Shown here: positions 51,875 to 60,275 of the stretch, one piece after another
Numbering within the stretch: the first letter of the stretch is position 1
Layout: each line of letters begins with the position of its first letter
Source of the DNA: an uncultured Porphyromonadaceae bacterium
GTDB taxonomy: Bacteria; Bacteroidota; Bacteroidia; Bacteroidales; Muribaculaceae
Assembly: GCA_900555715.1 (NCBI GenBank)
Contig: USMC01000001.1
Span: 115,756-179,755 of the forward strand
Direction of reading: 5' to 3'
DNA: 64,000 nucleotides
Notes under the pieces: model-generated
The model's database searches: none
What the model was told of the DNA's origin: nothing
Seen by the model: the letters and a program-made list of their open reading frames with translations, nothing else
Made by a program: the position numbers and the translations under genes

Positions 51875-53098
51875 ATGAAGCTTTTTACACCAGGGAAAAT
51901 AGGACCCGTCGAGCTCCGCAACCGCACCATCCGCTCGGCAGCTTTCGAGGGCATGGGCAAAGATTACTCTCCCACCGACATGTTGCGCGACTACCATGTA
52001 TCCGTTGCCCGCGGAGGCGTCGGCATGACAACGCTTGCCTATGCGGGTGTGTGCCGCTCGGCGCTGTCGTTCACCACGCAGCTATGGCTGCGTCCCGAGA
52101 TTGTGCCGCAGCTGCGCGACATCACCGACCGCATACACGCCGAGGGGGCGAAAGCTTCCATTCAGATAGGGCACTGCGGCAATATGACGCACCGTTCTAC
52201 CGCCGGCGGAATACCTGTGGGCGCTACCACGGGATTCAACCTCTATTCTCCCACCTTCTGCCGCGGACTGCGCCCCGACGAGCTGTCGCAGATAGCCCGC
52301 TGCTTCGGCGATGCCGTGCGGACAGCGCGCGACGCCGGTTTCGACTGCGTGGAGGTACATGCCGGACACGGTTACCTCATATCGCAGTTTCTATCGCCAT
52401 ATACCAACCGCCGGCGCGACGCTTTCGGCGGTTCGCTCGACAACCGCATGAAATTCATGCACATGTGTCTCGACGAAGTGATGAAGGCTGCCGGTTCCGA
52501 CATGGGTGTTATCGTCAAGACAAACATGCGCGACGGCTTCAAAGGCGGTCTGGAAATCAACGACTGCCTCACCGTGGCGAAGGAAATAGAGAAGCATGGT
52601 GTGCACGGTATTGTTCTTTCCGGAGGATTCGTCAGCAAGGCGCCCATGTATGTCATGCGCGGCGAGATGCCAATCTATTCCATGACGTACTACATGAAGC
52701 AGCTTTGGCTGAAATATGGTGTCCGTATGTGCGGCAAGATGATGATTCCGTCTGTTCCGTTCAAAGAGCTGTATTTCCTGGACGACGCGCGTCTGTTCCG
52801 TCGCGAGCTGTCGCTGCCGCTTATCTATGTCGGCGGAGTATGCTCGCGTGAGAATGCCGACACCGTTCTCGACAGCGAGGGCTTCGATTTTGTCCAGATG
52901 GGACGCGCACTGCTCACCGAGCCCGACTTTGTCAACCGCATGCGGAGCGAGGAGAACCATTGTTCACCCTGCGAGCATGTCAACTACTGCATAGCGCGCA
53001 TGTATTCGCGCGAGATGGCATGTCACCGGAACTGCAAGGACCTTCCTCCGAAAATCGTCCGCGAAATCGAGGAAATCAAAAGGCGTAGCAAAGCGTGA
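51875..53098 (+). CDS. Old-Yellow-Enzyme-type NADH:flavin oxidoreductase (candidate delta4-3-ketosteroid 5-beta-reductase)
   Basis: The 407-residue TIM-barrel flavoprotein starts MKLFTPGKIGPVELRNRTIRS, the family opening. It has HAGHGYLISQFLSPYTNRR and FGGSLDNRMKF for FMN and substrate binding, and YVGGVCSRENA / FDFVQMGRALLTEP for the phosphate site. C-terminal cysteines at 363, 366, 372 and 383 (CSPCEHVNYC then C) could hold a [4Fe-4S] cluster, as in BaiCD-type and 2,4-dienoyl-CoA reductases. The second, FAD/NAD-binding half of those enzymes is absent. Start is 1 nt after the stop of the steroid-reductase gene. A steroid role is inferred from context. Confidence 0.88.
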   Translation: MKLFTPGKIGPVELRNRTIRSAAFEGMGKDYSPTDMLRDYHVSVARGGVGMTTLAYAGVCRSALSFTTQLWLRPEIVPQLRDITDRIHAEGAKASIQIGHCGNMTHRSTAGGIPVGATTGFNLYSPTFCRGLRPDELSQIARCFGDAVRTARDAGFDCVEVHAGHGYLISQFLSPYTNRRRDAFGGSLDNRMKFMHMCLDEVMKAAGSDMGVIVKTNMRDGFKGGLEINDCLTVAKEIEKHGVHGIVLSGGFVSKAPMYVMRGEMPIYSMTYYMKQLWLKYGVRMCGKMMIPSVPFKELYFLDDARLFRRELSLPLIYVGGVCSRENADTVLDSEGFDFVQMGRALLTEPDFVNRMRSEENHCSPCEHVNYCIARMYSREMACHRNCKDLPPKIVREIEEIKRRSKA

Positions 53099-53889
53099 TG
53101 GAAAACTGCAAAGGACGTCTCGCCCTCGTCACGGGAGCAAGCAGCGGAATAGGGCTGTGTTTCTGCCGTGAGCTTGCCCGGCGCGGCTGCAATCTTGTGA
53201 TGGTGAGCAATCAGGACTGCCTCGACGGCTGTGCGGAAGCCATAGCCGGTGAGTTCGGCGTAAAGGCTGTGCCTCTCTTTTTCGACCTCACAGATGCCGG
53301 ATGTGCAGAAACAATTGCCAAGCGGCTCGACGGAATGGGGCTGAGTCCCGACTATCTGATAAACAACGCCGGAATATTTTCTTTCAAAGAAATCGTCAGG
53401 ACTCCTGCGGCGAAAGTGAACTGTTTCATCGATCTGCACGTGCGCGCCGTCACCGAGCTGAGCCGTATTTTCGGCGAGCGTTTTGCCCGGCGCGGTAGCG
53501 GCAGGATTCTGAACATGTCGTCGATGTCGTGCTGGATGCCGATGCCGGGGATAGCGTTGTATTCCGCCACGAAGGCATATATCCGCGTTTTTAGCCGCGC
53601 TTTGCACTATGAGCTGCGCGACAGCGGAGTCACCGTCACCGTAGCCTGTCCCGGCGGCATAGCCACCGACCTGTTCGGACTGCCTGTGCGGCTTCAGCGT
53701 CTCGCCGTGCGGCTTGGCGTGCTCATGCGTCCGGAGCGTTTCGCGCATAAGGCTGTGAACCGTATGCTCCGGGGCAGAAAGCAATATATCAACGGATTGC
53801 TCAACCGCTTCTCAATCTTCTTTGTCGGCATCACTCCTACGCCAGTGCGGATGATGGTGAAGCACAAACTGCTGGACAGAATGCAATGA
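53095..53889 (+). CDS. Short-chain dehydrogenase/reductase (candidate hydroxysteroid dehydrogenase), first of pair
   Basis: NAD(P)-dependent oxidoreductase of 264 residues. TGASSGIG at 12-19 binds the cofactor, NNAG is at 89-92, and the catalytic set is Ser at 141/142 with Tyr155 and Lys159 in YSATK. The stretch CPGGIATDLFG follows, and the C-terminal helices (RFSIFFVGITPTPVRMMVKHK) are hydrophobic and may touch the membrane. It overlaps the flavin reductase gene by 4 nt and the second SDR gene by 4 nt. The substrate is unknown, with 3-alpha/beta-hydroxysteroids most likely from context. Confidence 0.85.
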   Translation: MMENCKGRLALVTGASSGIGLCFCRELARRGCNLVMVSNQDCLDGCAEAIAGEFGVKAVPLFFDLTDAGCAETIAKRLDGMGLSPDYLINNAGIFSFKEIVRTPAAKVNCFIDLHVRAVTELSRIFGERFARRGSGRILNMSSMSCWMPMPGIALYSATKAYIRVFSRALHYELRDSGVTVTVACPGGIATDLFGLPVRLQRLAVRLGVLMRPERFAHKAVNRMLRGRKQYINGLLNRFSIFFVGITPTPVRMMVKHKLLDRMQ

Positions 53890-54662
53890 AAGAACGTTAC
53901 GATATCAGCTGTCTTCCCGCAGGACTGCCGGTGGTGGTGACAGGCGCCACAGGAGGCATAGGCACGGAAATAGCCCTCGCACTCGCTTCTATGGGCGTGC
54001 CGATGATTCTGCCGTGTCGGAATGAGAAAAAGTACGAAACACTAAGGGAACGCATCCTTGCGGCTTATCCTGCCGCTCAGATAAGCTATGTAGCCCTTGA
54101 CCTCAACAGTGCGCAGAGTGTGCGCGATGCTGCTGCCGCAATCGCCGGAAAGCAGCTTGCGGGAATAGTGAACAATGCCGGCATAATGTGCCGCCATTTC
54201 ACCCTCAGCGCCGACGGATCCGAGACGACGCTCAATGTCAACTACTTCAACACCCGTCTGCTCAACGAGCTGCTTCTTCCGCAGGTCGCTCACGGCGGTG
54301 CGCTCGTCTTCACAACGTCTGTGACGCGCAAAGCCGGGCATACGGACGTATTGCCCGAGGAGGTGACAGAGAAAGATTTCAGCCAGCTCGGTACCTACGG
54401 ACTGTCGAAGAAACTCATCACGCGCTATGCTCTCGCACTTGCTCCCGAGGCGGCAGCATATGGCGTGCGCGTCAATTGCGCCGATCCGGGCATTGTCAAT
54501 TCCGGTATGATAACGATGCACCGCTGGTACGACCCTCTCGCCAACATCTTTTTCCGTCCTTTCATCCGCCCGGCGCGCAAAGGAGCAGTACCGGCGCTCC
54601 GTGCCCTTTTCTCGCCGCTGACAGCCCGCATCTTCACTCTCCGACATATACATCGAAACTAA
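53886..54662 (+). CDS. Short-chain dehydrogenase/reductase (retinol/steroid dehydrogenase-like), second of pair
   Basis: The 258-residue SDR has TGATGGIG at 19-26, NNAG at 96-99, Ser145, and Tyr171/Lys175 in YGLSKK. CADPGIVNSGM follows the active site. Its pattern (GATGGIG, CRN after the second strand, YGLSKK) resembles retinol dehydrogenase/WWOX-type SDRs, distinct from the preceding gene, so the two probably act on different positions or stereochemistry. It is coupled to the preceding gene by a 4-nt overlap and ends 11 nt before the lipoprotein gene. Confidence 0.85.
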   Translation: MKERYDISCLPAGLPVVVTGATGGIGTEIALALASMGVPMILPCRNEKKYETLRERILAAYPAAQISYVALDLNSAQSVRDAAAAIAGKQLAGIVNNAGIMCRHFTLSADGSETTLNVNYFNTRLLNELLLPQVAHGGALVFTTSVTRKAGHTDVLPEEVTEKDFSQLGTYGLSKKLITRYALALAPEAAAYGVRVNCADPGIVNSGMITMHRWYDPLANIFFRPFIRPARKGAVPALRALFSPLTARIFTLRHIHRN

Positions 54663-54673
54663 TATCTAATACT

Positions 54674-56191
54674 ATGAAATACATTAAAACCGCGTTCGCG
54701 CTTTTTGCTGCCGTTCTGCTTGCATCGTGCACTACAGAGAAACAGCAAAACTCCATTCCGCCGACAGTAACCATGTCCAAGGCTGAACTTCTCGACAAGA
54801 TAAAAGGCGGCTGGGCAGGGCAGACCATCGGCTGTACTTACGGCGGACCGACAGAATTTGAGTTTAAAGGCACCATGATTCAGGACTATGTGCCTATCGA
54901 GTGGGAAGACGGATGCATAAAATGGTACTATGACAACTTCCCGGGACTCTACGATGACGTCTATATGGATCTGACGTTTGTGAATGTGTTCGACCGCCTC
55001 GGACTCGACGCCCCTGCCGATTCCCTTGCGATGGCGTTTGCCACAGCCGGCTACAATCTGTGGGCTGCCAACCAGTGTGCCCGCTACAACATTCTCAACG
55101 GCATCATGCCCCCTGAGTCGGGGCATTGGAAGAATAACCCTCATGCCGACGACATCGACTATCAGATCGAGGCTGACTACTCCGGACTGATGAGTCCCGG
55201 TATGCCGAACACGGCTTCGCAGTTCTCGGAGAAAGTAGGGCATATAATGAACTGCGGCGACGGCTTCTACGGCGGCGTGTATGTGGGTGCCATGTATAGC
55301 CTCGCATTCGTTTCCGACGATATCGAGTTTATCGTCCGTGAAGCTCTCAAGACCATACCTGAGCAGAGCCACTACAGAAAATGCATCAGCGACGTAATTG
55401 CGTGGTACGAGCAGTATCCCGACGACTGGAAACAGACATGGTTCGAGGTGCAGAAGAAATACAGCGAGGTTCAGCATAGCCCCGACGGCGTCTTTGTCGC
55501 CTATGACATCGACGCCACCATCAACAGTGCCTATGTCGTAATCGGTCTTCTCTACGGCAAGGGCGACTTCGGACGCACCATCGACATTGCCACCCGCTGC
55601 GGACAGGATTCCGACTGCAACCCTGCCACCGCCGGAGGTATTCTCGGCACCGTGCTCGGTTACAGCAACATACCTGAGCAATGGATGGACAATCTCCGCG
55701 AGGTGGAGGATCTCGATTTCGCATACACCGACATATCGCTCAACCGCGCGTATGAGATGAGTTTCAATCAGGCTCTTGAAGTCATAGGGCGCGAAGGCGG
55801 TGAAGTCAGCGCCGACAGCGTCACTATCCGCACGCAGAAACCTGTCGCCGTTCCGCTGGAAGTGGCGTTCGAAGGGCTTGTTCCGTCACGGCGCATAAAC
55901 CACCGCTGGACTTCTATCCGCAATCTCGATACTATAGAATTTACAGGCTCTGGCATAGTTGTCGGCGGCGGTGTGCGCGGCTCCGACGATTATGTAGCGG
56001 AAGTGGAAGCACGTATCGACGGCGAATTAGTGGAAACATTCAGGATGCCGGTTGCAGAACAGGCACGCCGCTATCAGGTGTTCTGGAACTACGATCTTCC
56101 GCAAGGCGACCACACGCTTACCTTCAAGTGGCTCAATCCTTCCGACAACGCCGACATATACCTTTCCAAATCCGTCGTTTTCTCAAAGTAA
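54674..56191 (+). CDS. ADP-ribosylglycohydrolase-fold lipoprotein with C-terminal beta domain
   Basis: The 505-residue protein has a lipoprotein signal (lipobox VLLASC, Cys19). The ADP-ribosylglycohydrolase (DraG/ARH) fold covers about residues 35-370: KIKGGWAGQTIGCTYGG, DDVYMDLTFVNVFDRLG, NCGDGFYGGVYVGAMYSLAF and ATRCGQDSDCNPATAGGILG. The last corresponds to the metal site, normally D-x-D-T, here DSDC. A beta-rich domain closes the protein. Such proteins in Bacteroidales are exported and their substrates are largely unknown, so deADP-ribosylation should not be assumed. It is 11 nt behind the SDR pair and may share their transcript. Confidence 0.82.
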   Translation: MKYIKTAFALFAAVLLASCTTEKQQNSIPPTVTMSKAELLDKIKGGWAGQTIGCTYGGPTEFEFKGTMIQDYVPIEWEDGCIKWYYDNFPGLYDDVYMDLTFVNVFDRLGLDAPADSLAMAFATAGYNLWAANQCARYNILNGIMPPESGHWKNNPHADDIDYQIEADYSGLMSPGMPNTASQFSEKVGHIMNCGDGFYGGVYVGAMYSLAFVSDDIEFIVREALKTIPEQSHYRKCISDVIAWYEQYPDDWKQTWFEVQKKYSEVQHSPDGVFVAYDIDATINSAYVVIGLLYGKGDFGRTIDIATRCGQDSDCNPATAGGILGTVLGYSNIPEQWMDNLREVEDLDFAYTDISLNRAYEMSFNQALEVIGREGGEVSADSVTIRTQKPVAVPLEVAFEGLVPSRRINHRWTSIRNLDTIEFTGSGIVVGGGVRGSDDYVAEVEARIDGELVETFRMPVAEQARRYQVFWNYDLPQGDHTLTFKWLNPSDNADIYLSKSVVFSK

Positions 56192-56221
56192 AAAAATCGG
56201 CTGCGTCAAAAGGCGCAGCCG
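56190..56221 (-). terminator. Intrinsic terminator for the vorBAC operon (hairpin shared by both strands)
   Basis: CGGCTGCG-TCAAAAGG-CGCAGCCG; on the minus strand the stem is followed by ATTTTTTTAC. It lies between convergent genes ending at 56191 (+) and 56253 (-). Confidence 0.85.
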
Positions 56222-56252
56222 GTATTATGTTCAGGGGGATTTTTTCTTTCGT

Positions 56253-56786
56253 TCAGACGAGGGTCATGCCTTTGCGGAGAGCTTCTTCGTTGAGGGGAAG
56301 AAGGTGGTGATGGCGTTCGGGCAGAGTCTTTTTCAGACCGCGAAGCACGGCGTCGATTTCAACGACGGGACGCAGTTTGAGAAGAGCGCCGAGAAGCACC
56401 ATGTTGTAGGTCTTGGAGTTTTTGAGCTCTATCGAGGCTGTCATGGCGTCGACAGCGACAACTTTGATGTCGGTCCGTTCGGGTGTGCGGTGTATGCCTG
56501 ACGGGTCGTAGATGAGCGTTCCGCCGGGTTTTACCTTGCTTTCGAACTTATCAAGGCTCTGCTGGTTGAGCACAACGGCGGTGTCGAACTTGTCGAGCAC
56601 CGGTGAGCTGATGGGTTTGTCGGAGAGGATGACGGTGACGTTCGCCGTACCGCCGCGCTGCTCCGGTCCGTAGGAGGGCATCCATGTCACTTCGAGGTTA
56701 TCCATCAGTCCGGCATAGGCGAGAATCTTGCCCATGGAAAGGACTCCCTGTCCGCCGAAACCGGCAATTACTATTTCTTCTTTCAT
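56253..56786 (-). CDS. 2-oxoacid:ferredoxin oxidoreductase, gamma subunit
   Basis: The 177-residue subunit has GFGGQGVLSMGKILAYAG at the N-terminus (GGQG at 11-14), SYGPEQRGGTANVTVILSD and a C-terminal helix, as in PorC/KorC proteins. It completes the CoA-acylating 2-oxoacid oxidoreductase encoded by the preceding genes. It follows the beta-subunit gene by 6 nt and is the last gene before the terminator at 56190-56221. Confidence 0.92.
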   Translation of the reverse strand: MKEEIVIAGFGGQGVLSMGKILAYAGLMDNLEVTWMPSYGPEQRGGTANVTVILSDKPISSPVLDKFDTAVVLNQQSLDKFESKVKPGGTLIYDPSGIHRTPERTDIKVVAVDAMTASIELKNSKTYNMVLLGALLKLRPVVEIDAVLRGLKKTLPERHHHLLPLNEEALRKGMTLV

Positions 56787-56792
56787 AGGGCT

Positions 56793-57566
56793 TTACTTTT
56801 TATGTTCAACATCTTTGAGGTCGCCGAGGGGATATTTCTCGAACATGTGTTCCGTCATCCACTCGTTTGCCTGTGCGGGTGTGAGCTTCCATCCGGAGTT
56901 GCAGGTCGACACAATTTCGACAACCGATGTGCCGCGCTTCTCAAGGGTGTTCTGGAAAGCTTTCTTTATAGCTGCCTTAGCTTTACGGACGGCGGCTGCC
57001 GTGTGCACTGCCTGACGGGTGACGTAGCATGTGCCGTCGAGTTCTTTGAGCAGGTTTGTTATGGCGAGGGGATAGCCGTTGAGCTCGGCATTTCTGCCGT
57101 AAGGCGTCGTTGCTGTCTTCATGCCCAGCAGGGTGGTGGGCGCCATCTGTCCGCCAGTCATGCCGTAGATGGCATTGTTGATGAAGATGATGGCGATGTT
57201 CTCGCCGCGGTTGCAGGCGTGTATTGTCTCGGCGGTACCTATGGCGGCAAGGTCGCCGTCGCCCTGATAGGTGAATACCATGGCATCGGGGTTGAGGCGG
57301 TTGGCGGCGGTGGCGAGTGCCGGTGCGCGTCCGTGGGCAGCCTCTATCCAGTCGATATCGATGTAGTTATAGGCGAAAACGGCGCAGCCGACGGGGGCTA
57401 TGCCTATTGCCTTGTCGGCAATGCCCATTTCGTCGAGAAGCTCGGCGATTATTTTGTGCACGACGCCGTGGGAGCAGCCCGGACAGTAGTGCGTGTTGGT
57501 GTCGAGAAGCAGCGAGGGGCGGCTGTACACCTTATTTTCGGGACGTATGATTTCTTCCTGGGTCAT
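56793..57566 (-). CDS. 2-oxoacid:ferredoxin oxidoreductase, thiamine-diphosphate-binding beta subunit
   Basis: The 257-residue subunit starts MTQEEIIRPENKVYSRP. It has CPGCSHGVVHKIIAELLDE, the TPP-binding GDGDLAAIGTAETIHACNRG and NNAIYGMTGGQMAPTT. A longer frame from 57599 would overlap the alpha gene by 29 nt; ATG 57566 begins 4 nt after the alpha stop and fits better. The CPGC motif and no extra cluster domain are typical of the VorA/KorB type. Confidence 0.92.
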   Translation of the reverse strand: MTQEEIIRPENKVYSRPSLLLDTNTHYCPGCSHGVVHKIIAELLDEMGIADKAIGIAPVGCAVFAYNYIDIDWIEAAHGRAPALATAANRLNPDAMVFTYQGDGDLAAIGTAETIHACNRGENIAIIFINNAIYGMTGGQMAPTTLLGMKTATTPYGRNAELNGYPLAITNLLKELDGTCYVTRQAVHTAAAVRKAKAAIKKAFQNTLEKRGTSVVEIVSTCNSGWKLTPAQANEWMTEHMFEKYPLGDLKDVEHKK

Positions 57567-57570
57567 GGCT

Positions 57571-58659
57571 TCAGATGTTAAAATGTTCATTGAGTGCATC
57601 TATCACTTCTGTGGGGTTGGGCACGATGCCGCCCATGCGTCCGAAATGGCGGACGGGCACTGCGCCCTCCACGGCGAGGCGGACGTCTTCTATCATCTGA
57701 CCGGCGTTGAGCTCGACGGTGAGGATGCCTTTCACTTTCTTGCCCAGTTCGGCGATGCGCTTTGTCGGGAAGGGCCAGAGGGTGATGGGGCGGATAAGAC
57801 CTATCTTGACGCCTTTCTCGCGGGCATCCTCGATGGCTTTGAGGCAGATGCGGGCGACAGAGCCGAAGGCAACGATGAGATATTCGGCATCGTCGGTGAA
57901 GTACTCCTGATAGCGCACCTCGTTCTCCTCGATGCGGCGGTATGTTTCCTGGAAGCGGAGGTTGTTCACTTCCATCTTTGCTGAGTCGAGTTCAAGACTG
58001 GTGACGACGTTGCGGTGCTTGCGGTCGCCTTTGCCGGTGGCAGCCCACGGGCATTGGCGGCGCACTTCCTCTTCGGTGCGGCGCGGACGCTGCGGAGGAA
58101 GAACCACCTTTTCCATCATCTGTCCTACGACACCGTCGGCGAGAATCATCGCCGGAGTGCGGTATTTGAATGCGAGGTCGAAGCCGAGAGCGACAAAGTC
58201 GGTCATTTCCTGCACTGTCGCCGGAGAAAGGACTATGAGATGGTAGTCGCCGTGACCGCCGCCCTTGGTTGCCTGGAAATAATCGGACTGCGACGGCTGT
58301 ATGGTACCCAGACCGGGACCGCCGCGCATGACGTTGACAATCAGTGCCGGCAGCTCGCTGGCGGCGAGGTATGATATTCCTTCCTGCTTGAGGCTTACGC
58401 CGGGCGACGACGACGAGGTCATTACAGCCTTTCCTGTTGCGGCTCCGCCGTAGACCATGTTTATTGCGGCAAGTTCACTTTCTGCCTGCAGGACTACCAT
58501 GCCTGTCGTTTCCCACGGCTTGAGTTCGGCAAGCGTTTCGAGCACTTCGCTCTGCGGAGTGATGGGGTAGCCGAAATAGCCGTCGCAGCCATAGCGGATG
58601 GCGGCATGGGCTATGGCTTCGTTGCCTTTCATTAATTTTACTTCTTCCATGTTTTTCAT
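57571..58659 (-). CDS. vorB: 2-oxoacid:ferredoxin oxidoreductase, alpha subunit (VorB-type)
   Basis: The 362-residue protein has GNEAIAHAAIRYGCDGYFGYPITPQSEV, the pyrimidine-binding domain, and SSSSPGVSLKQEGISYLAASE, GPGLGTIQPSQSDYFQAT and LNAGQMIEDVRLAVEG. The enzyme oxidatively decarboxylates a branched-chain 2-oxoacid or 2-oxoglutarate to the acyl-CoA and reduces ferredoxin; the exact substrate is not fixed by motif. It starts 25 nt after the ferredoxin-type subunit gene, so the order on the minus strand is ferredoxin-alpha-beta-gamma. Confidence 0.93.
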   Translation of the reverse strand: MKNMEEVKLMKGNEAIAHAAIRYGCDGYFGYPITPQSEVLETLAELKPWETTGMVVLQAESELAAINMVYGGAATGKAVMTSSSSPGVSLKQEGISYLAASELPALIVNVMRGGPGLGTIQPSQSDYFQATKGGGHGDYHLIVLSPATVQEMTDFVALGFDLAFKYRTPAMILADGVVGQMMEKVVLPPQRPRRTEEEVRRQCPWAATGKGDRKHRNVVTSLELDSAKMEVNNLRFQETYRRIEENEVRYQEYFTDDAEYLIVAFGSVARICLKAIEDAREKGVKIGLIRPITLWPFPTKRIAELGKKVKGILTVELNAGQMIEDVRLAVEGAVPVRHFGRMGGIVPNPTEVIDALNEHFNI

Positions 58660-58684
58660 TTTACAGGATTAAAAAGAGAGGAAA

Positions 58685-58918
58685 TCAGCCGCGGTCGACA
58701 ACGCGATAAACTTCTATGCATGCGTCGGGGCACACTGTTGAACATGCCATGCAGCCGATGCATTTGTCGGGCACAGCAGGATAGGCGAAGTGGTATCCTC
58801 TGTCGTTCACTTCCTTTGGCTGGAGAGCCAGCACGTCCTGCGGACACGCCACCACGCACAGGTCGCAGCCTTTGCAGCGTGCGGCGTCGATGGTGACAGC
58901 TCCATATACTTTTGCCAT
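58685..58918 (-). CDS. Ferredoxin-type 2x[4Fe-4S] subunit of the 2-oxoacid oxidoreductase
   Basis: The 77-residue protein has two clostridial cluster motifs: C15-x2-C18-x2-C21-x3-C25 (CKGCDLCVVAC) and C53-x2-C56-x2-C59-x3-C63. Start at MAKVYGAVTID; the longer frame from 58957 begins upstream of the -7 box (TACTTTTG at 58954-58947) and is rejected. It leads the vor operon and passes electrons from the TPP enzyme to soluble ferredoxin. Confidence 0.93.
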   Translation of the reverse strand: MAKVYGAVTIDAARCKGCDLCVVACPQDVLALQPKEVNDRGYHFAYPAVPDKCIGCMACSTVCPDACIEVYRVVDRG

Positions 58919-58946
58919 GTCTCGTTGGTTTTTAAGGTTGATATCG

Positions 58947-58954
58947 CAAAAGTA
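58947..58954 (-). promoter_or_regulatory. -7 box of the vor operon
   Basis: TACTTTTG on the minus strand, 28 nt before the ferredoxin start; no clear TTTG at -33. Confidence 0.55.
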
Positions 58955-58987
58955 CACAAAAAATCGTCATTGAGGTGAGTTTTTGCG

Positions 58988-59019
58988 ATAAAAAAGGCGC
59001 ACCTTTTACGGTACGCCTT
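58988..59019 (-). terminator. Intrinsic terminator behind the epimerase gene
   Basis: Minus strand: AAGGCG-t-ACC-GTAAAA-GGT-g-CGCCTT followed by TTTTTATCG. It ends the transporter-epimerase transcript. Confidence 0.8.
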
Positions 59020-59044
59020 AATATTTTTATGACTATTTACTGTT

Positions 59045-60256
59045 TCAGAAGATTTTTTCAATAGCGGGAACGAGGTCGGGGCGTTCGTTCTTGATATATT
59101 CGAGCACCTTGTGAACCTGATAGAGCATACGCGGAACGTGGAAGCAACCTTTCCATTTGCCGCCTTTGAGGGGCAGGAGCACTTCGCCGCGGCGGTTGAG
59201 ATAGCCGAACCATTCGGGGAATTCCTGATCCTTGAAGTGGCTCCAGGAGTAGTCGTGTACTTTCTTGAACCATTCGAGGCAGCGTTCATCGCCGGTGAAG
59301 GCATAGCCTTTGATCATCGAGATGAGAGTCTCGCAGTGTACCCACCAGAGTTTCTGATCCCATTCGAGTTCCTGCGGTGGCACGCCCTTGAGGTCCATGA
59401 AGTAGAAGATGCCTCCGTATTCCTTGTCCCATCCGTAATCTGCCATCTTGAGGGCTGTTTCTTTTGCCATCTCGATGAGGTCGGGACGGTTGAGGCGGCG
59501 TCCGAGATCCATGATGAACCACATTGCTTCGATGGAATGTCCGGGGTTCATGTGGCGGCCTTCGAAGCAGTCGCACAATGTGCCGTCTTCGAGCACGTTT
59601 TCCATGACGAGACCGCCGAGTTCGGGACGGATGAAGACGTCGCACACCTCGTGGAGGAATTCGTCGGTTGTCTTCTGGAGCATGGAGTCATCGAGGAGGT
59701 GCTGAATCTCAAGCACGAGGTTGCAGAGAATCATCGGCAGAGCGAAGTTCTTCAGCGGGCGCGTGCCGGGCACAAGCTTGTTCCACTTGCCTTTGGGGTT
59801 GTCGCGGCGGGCGAGGGTGTTGTTCCATGTCTTGACGGCGATTTCCTCGTATTTTTTATTTCCGGTGGCTTTGGCAAGCTGTCCGAATGCCATTGTGGCG
59901 AATGTGTTCGAGAAAATGTTATACGGATAGACAATGGGTTTGCCTTCGCGGGTGACGGAGAAGTAGAAGTTGTAGCTGCCGTCGTGACCGTATTTGTCGA
60001 GGAATGCGGCGCCCTGCTCGGCTGCTGCCAGCCATTCGGGATTCTTTTCTACATTGTTGTAGAGCATGGAGAGAAGCCATACTTCGCGTCCCTGCATCCA
60101 GATGAATTTGTCGGTGTCGAAAACCTTGCCTTCGCGGTCGAGGCAGGTGAAATAACCGCCGAACTCATGGTCTATGGAGTTTTTAAGCCAGAATGGCAGC
60201 ACATTGCCGTATAGCTCGTCTTTATACTGTGCGATGAGTTTATCGAATTCAATCAT
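59045..60256 (-). CDS. AGE-family N-acylglucosamine 2-epimerase
   Basis: (alpha/alpha)6-barrel enzyme of 403 residues that interconverts 2-epimers of sugars, here most likely N-acetylglucosamine and N-acetylmannosamine. Conserved pieces are FIWMQGREVWLLSMLYN, MNPGHSIEAMWFIMDLGRR (catalytic His), WWVHCETLISMIKGY and KWKGCFHVPRML (second catalytic His). Cellobiose or mannose 2-epimerases share the fold, but the GCFHVPR motif is that of the N-acylglucosamine/renin-binding group. It is 19 nt downstream of a sugar porter gene; the pair suggests sialic acid or amino-sugar use, although no neuraminidase or lyase lies near. Confidence 0.86.
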   Translation of the reverse strand: MIEFDKLIAQYKDELYGNVLPFWLKNSIDHEFGGYFTCLDREGKVFDTDKFIWMQGREVWLLSMLYNNVEKNPEWLAAAEQGAAFLDKYGHDGSYNFYFSVTREGKPIVYPYNIFSNTFATMAFGQLAKATGNKKYEEIAVKTWNNTLARRDNPKGKWNKLVPGTRPLKNFALPMILCNLVLEIQHLLDDSMLQKTTDEFLHEVCDVFIRPELGGLVMENVLEDGTLCDCFEGRHMNPGHSIEAMWFIMDLGRRLNRPDLIEMAKETALKMADYGWDKEYGGIFYFMDLKGVPPQELEWDQKLWWVHCETLISMIKGYAFTGDERCLEWFKKVHDYSWSHFKDQEFPEWFGYLNRRGEVLLPLKGGKWKGCFHVPRMLYQVHKVLEYIKNERPDLVPAIEKIF

Positions 60257-60275
60257 AATATTTAGTTGGGGTTAG

